This document shows, in pieces, positions 62,186 through 64,000 of a stretch of DNA of 64,000 bases (positions are counted from its first letter, which is position 1; each line of letters opens with the position of its first letter). A program made the translations under genes and the position numbers. Source of the DNA: JALORV01 sp963712485 (GTDB taxonomy: Bacteria > Pseudomonadota > Gammaproteobacteria > Burkholderiales > Burkholderiaceae_F); NCBI GenBank assembly GCA_963712485.1, contig CAVQID010000014.1:62001-126000 (forward strand). Reading direction: 5' to 3'. The notes under the pieces were generated by a model. That model had not been told where the DNA came from. It saw nothing but the letters and a program-made list of their open reading frames with translations, and searched no databases.

Positions 62186-62440
62186 ACGCGTCCGTGTTCA
62201 AAAACCAAAGGGCGCGCCGCGAAAACGCGACACGCGAAAATTGTTGCTGCTGACCGGGACCGCAGTTCTTGCTGCTTGCTTCGGCGGCGCGTGGTGCGCC
62301 TCGGACTCGACCCAATCGCGGAACCTCGACCCGGGAAACCGGGGGGTCCTTGGCCGACACGTTCCGAAAAACGGACCGCGCGGTCATCGAAAGGGCGGGG
62401 CAAAGAGCGCAACGCCCAGGCGGGCGCCGAAAAGCTCGCC
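62186..62440 (-). other. long GC-rich leader of the str operon
   Basis: About 250 bases between the str promoter and rpsL, without a credible gene. It contains short palindromes such as GACCGCGCGGTC followed by a T5 tract and a GACCCGGG-AAA-CCGGGGGGTC element, so the leader RNA may be structured. Function unknown. Confidence 0.45.
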
Positions 62441-62470
62441 ATTATCGCTAGCTGGGGGTCGCGGTGTCAA
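62441..62470 (-). promoter_or_regulatory. str operon promoter
   Basis: Minus strand: consensus TTGACA (62470-62465), 18-base spacer, GATAAT (62446-62441), the best sigma-70-type match in the window. It sits between the rpoC terminator and rpsL and would start the transcript near 62434. Confidence 0.85.
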
Positions 62471-62500
62471 GGCGAGCCACCGGGGCTTCGAGTGTGTCGC

Positions 62501-62535
62501 CCAAAAACAAACGGCCCGCCGAAGCGGGCCGTTTG
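62501..62535 (-). terminator. Rho-independent terminator after rpoC
   Basis: CAAACGGCCCGC / GCGGGCCGTTTG (62508-62519, 62524-62535), perfect 12-base stem with CGAA loop; five As to its left give Us on the minus strand. It follows the rpoC stop by 16 bases and separates rpoBC from the str operon. Confidence 0.9.
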
Positions 62536-62551
62536 CGAGGCACAAGAGCGC

Positions 62552-64000
62552 TTACTCCGTGACTTCGGTCGACTCGTCCGCGCCGGTTTCGGTCTCGCCT
62601 TCGGTCGCCGCCATCGCTTCCATGGCTGCGAGCTGCTGCTGCTCGAGCGCGTCGGCCGCTTCCTTTTCCTTGCGGGCGCGGTGGAACGCCAGGCCGGTGC
62701 CCGCCGGAATCAGGCGGCCAACGATGACGTTCTCCTTCAGGCCGCGAAGGTCGTCCTTCTTGCCCATGATCGCGGCCTCGGTGAGGACGCGAGTGGTCTC
62801 CTGGAAGGACGCTGCGGAGATGAACGAATCCGTCGACAGCGACGCCTTGGTAATGCCGAGCAGGATGTTCTCGTACAGGGCCGGCCGCTTTTCGGCGGCG
62901 ATGGCCGTGTCGTTCTCGTCGAGCAGCTCAGAGCGCTCGACCTGCTCGCCCGTGATGAACGGAGCGTCACCCGGATCGGTCACCTGCACCCGGCGCAGCA
63001 TCTGGCGGACGATCACTTCGATGTGCTTGTCGTTGATCTTCACGCCCTGCAGACGGTAGACGTCCTGCACCTCGTCGACGATGTAGCGCGCCAGCGCCTC
63101 GACGCCGAGCAGGCGCAGGATGTCGTGCGGATCCGCCGGGCCGTCGACGATCGACTCGCCGCGGTTGACGACCTGGCCGTCATGGACCAGCAGGTGCTTG
63201 TCCTTGGTGATCAGGAACTCGTGCTCCTTGCCGTCGAGGTCGGTGATGATCAGGCGCTGCTTGCCCTTGGTCTCCTTGCCGAACGTCACGGTCCCGGTGA
63301 CCTCGGCCAGCATGCCCGCGTCCTTCGGCGAGCGCGCTTCGAAAAGCTCGGCCACGCGCGGCAGACCACCCGTGATGTCGCGGGTCTTCTGCGACTCGGT
63401 CGGAATCCGCGCCAGCACTTCGCCGACGCCCACCTGCTGCGCGTCGCGCACGACGATCAGCGCGCCGATCGGGAAGCTGATCGTCACCGAGTGCTCGGTG
63501 CCGGGAATCTTCACTTCCTCGCCGGCCTCGTTCATCAGCTTGACCTGCGGACGCACACCCTTGCTCGACGCGGTGCGGCGCTTGGCGTCGATCACGACCA
63601 GCGTCGACAGGCCGGTGACCTCGTCGATCTGCTTCGCAACCGTCACGCCTTCCTCGACGTGCTCGAACTTCACCGTCCCTGCGTACTCGGTGATGATCGG
63701 ACGCGTCAGCGGATCCCAGCTGGCGAGCTGCGTGCCGGCCTTGACCTGCTTGCCGTCCGCCGCCAGCAGCGTGGCGCCATACGGCACCTTGTGGCGCTCG
63801 CGCTCGCGACCGTTGTCGTCGACGATCGTGACTTCGCCGGATCGGCCGATCGCGACCTGCTCGCCCTTGGCATTGGTGACATAGCGCATCGTCGCCGTGA
63901 AGCGCACCGTGCCGTTGCTCTTCGCCTCGACGCCCGAGGCCACCGCCGCGCGCGACGCGGCACCGCCGATGTGGAACGTCCGCATCGTCAGCTGCGTGCC
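62552..64000 (-). CDS. rpoC: RNA polymerase beta' subunit, C-terminal part (cut by window edge)
   Basis: 483 C-terminal residues; the gene runs off the right edge. It opens GTQLTMRTFHIGGAASRAA, the conserved segment of beta', then a loosely conserved insert of about 330 residues, and ISAASFQETTRVLTEAAIMG near the end. Catalytic domains lie outside the window. Stop at 62552 followed by a strong terminator. Confidence 0.97.
   Translation of the reverse strand, partial: GTQLTMRTFHIGGAASRAAVASGVEAKSNGTVRFTATMRYVTNAKGEQVAIGRSGEVTIVDDNGRERERHKVPYGATLLAADGKQVKAGTQLASWDPLTRPIITEYAGTVKFEHVEEGVTVAKQIDEVTGLSTLVVIDAKRRTASSKGVRPQVKLMNEAGEEVKIPGTEHSVTISFPIGALIVVRDAQQVGVGEVLARIPTESQKTRDITGGLPRVAELFEARSPKDAGMLAEVTGTVTFGKETKGKQRLIITDLDGKEHEFLITKDKHLLVHDGQVVNRGESIVDGPADPHDILRLLGVEALARYIVDEVQDVYRLQGVKINDKHIEVIVRQMLRRVQVTDPGDAPFITGEQVERSELLDENDTAIAAEKRPALYENILLGITKASLSTDSFISAASFQETTRVLTEAAIMGKKDDLRGLKENVIVGRLIPAGTGLAFHRARKEKEAADALEQQQLAAMEAMAATEGETETGADESTEVTE

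Noticed and set aside
62113..62442. 109-codon frame in the str leader
   Set aside because: It overlaps rpsL in another frame, starts at the promoter -10 and has no family signature.

Overview
This is a GC-rich chromosomal window of core housekeeping genes. Gene order (mlaFEDACB next to ibaG-murA-hisGDCB; mrcA divergent from pilMNOPQ-aroK-aroB-dgt-gltBD; rpoC-rpsL-rpsG-fusA-tuf-S10-spc-alpha) and protein sequences point to a betaproteobacterium, most likely Burkholderiales or a close relative. Short-form HisG, two 4Fe-4S motifs in GltD, lptM-lysA beside cyaY, and NodI/NodJ-like genes fit that placement. No rRNA, tRNA, CRISPR, prophage or plasmid feature was found.

Layout. 1-4.6 kb: histidine genes (hisB partial, hisC, hisD, hisG) and murA, minus strand. 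4.7-6.6 kb: ibaG and an ABC-2 exporter pair. 6.7-10.7 kb: the Mla outer-membrane lipid asymmetry system (mlaB, C, A, D, E, F). 10.9-12.6 kb: an orphan amino-acid binding protein, a thioesterase, a doubtful small ORF. 12.8-19 kb: glutamate synthase gltD, gltB. 19-22.8 kb: a RAYT-like protein, dgt, aroB, aroK. 22.8-29.8 kb: an Ig-like-repeat lipoprotein gene lodged beside type IV pilus genes pilQPONM. 30.2-39.5 kb: mrcA, cyaY, lptM, lysA, guaC, cytochrome c4, engB, a candidate small RNA, hemB, corA. 39.5-42.7 kb: a periplasmic protein of unknown role, hslR, cutA, nodJ/nodI-like exporter. 42.7-64 kb: the alpha, spc, S10 and str ribosomal operons read leftward from a strong promoter at about 62.45 kb, with the 3' end of rpoC beyond it.

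Two things stand out. First, seven genes (hisC, an ABC ATPase, a thioesterase, pilP, rplV, rplD, rplC) carry ten frameshifts, and every one fits a single extra base. Several of these genes are essential, so systematic sequence error is the leading explanation; the true proteins can be reconstructed by dropping one base per site. Second, the engB-hemB gap holds a convincing minus-strand small-RNA candidate: four consecutive hairpins, an anti-Shine-Dalgarno loop and a perfect terminator, convergent with engB as Spot 42 is in E. coli. Other regulatory candidates are three tandem hairpins between rpsK and rpsD, a promoter at the S10/spc boundary, a promoter between rpsJ and rplC, and a large rpsL-rpsG hairpin.
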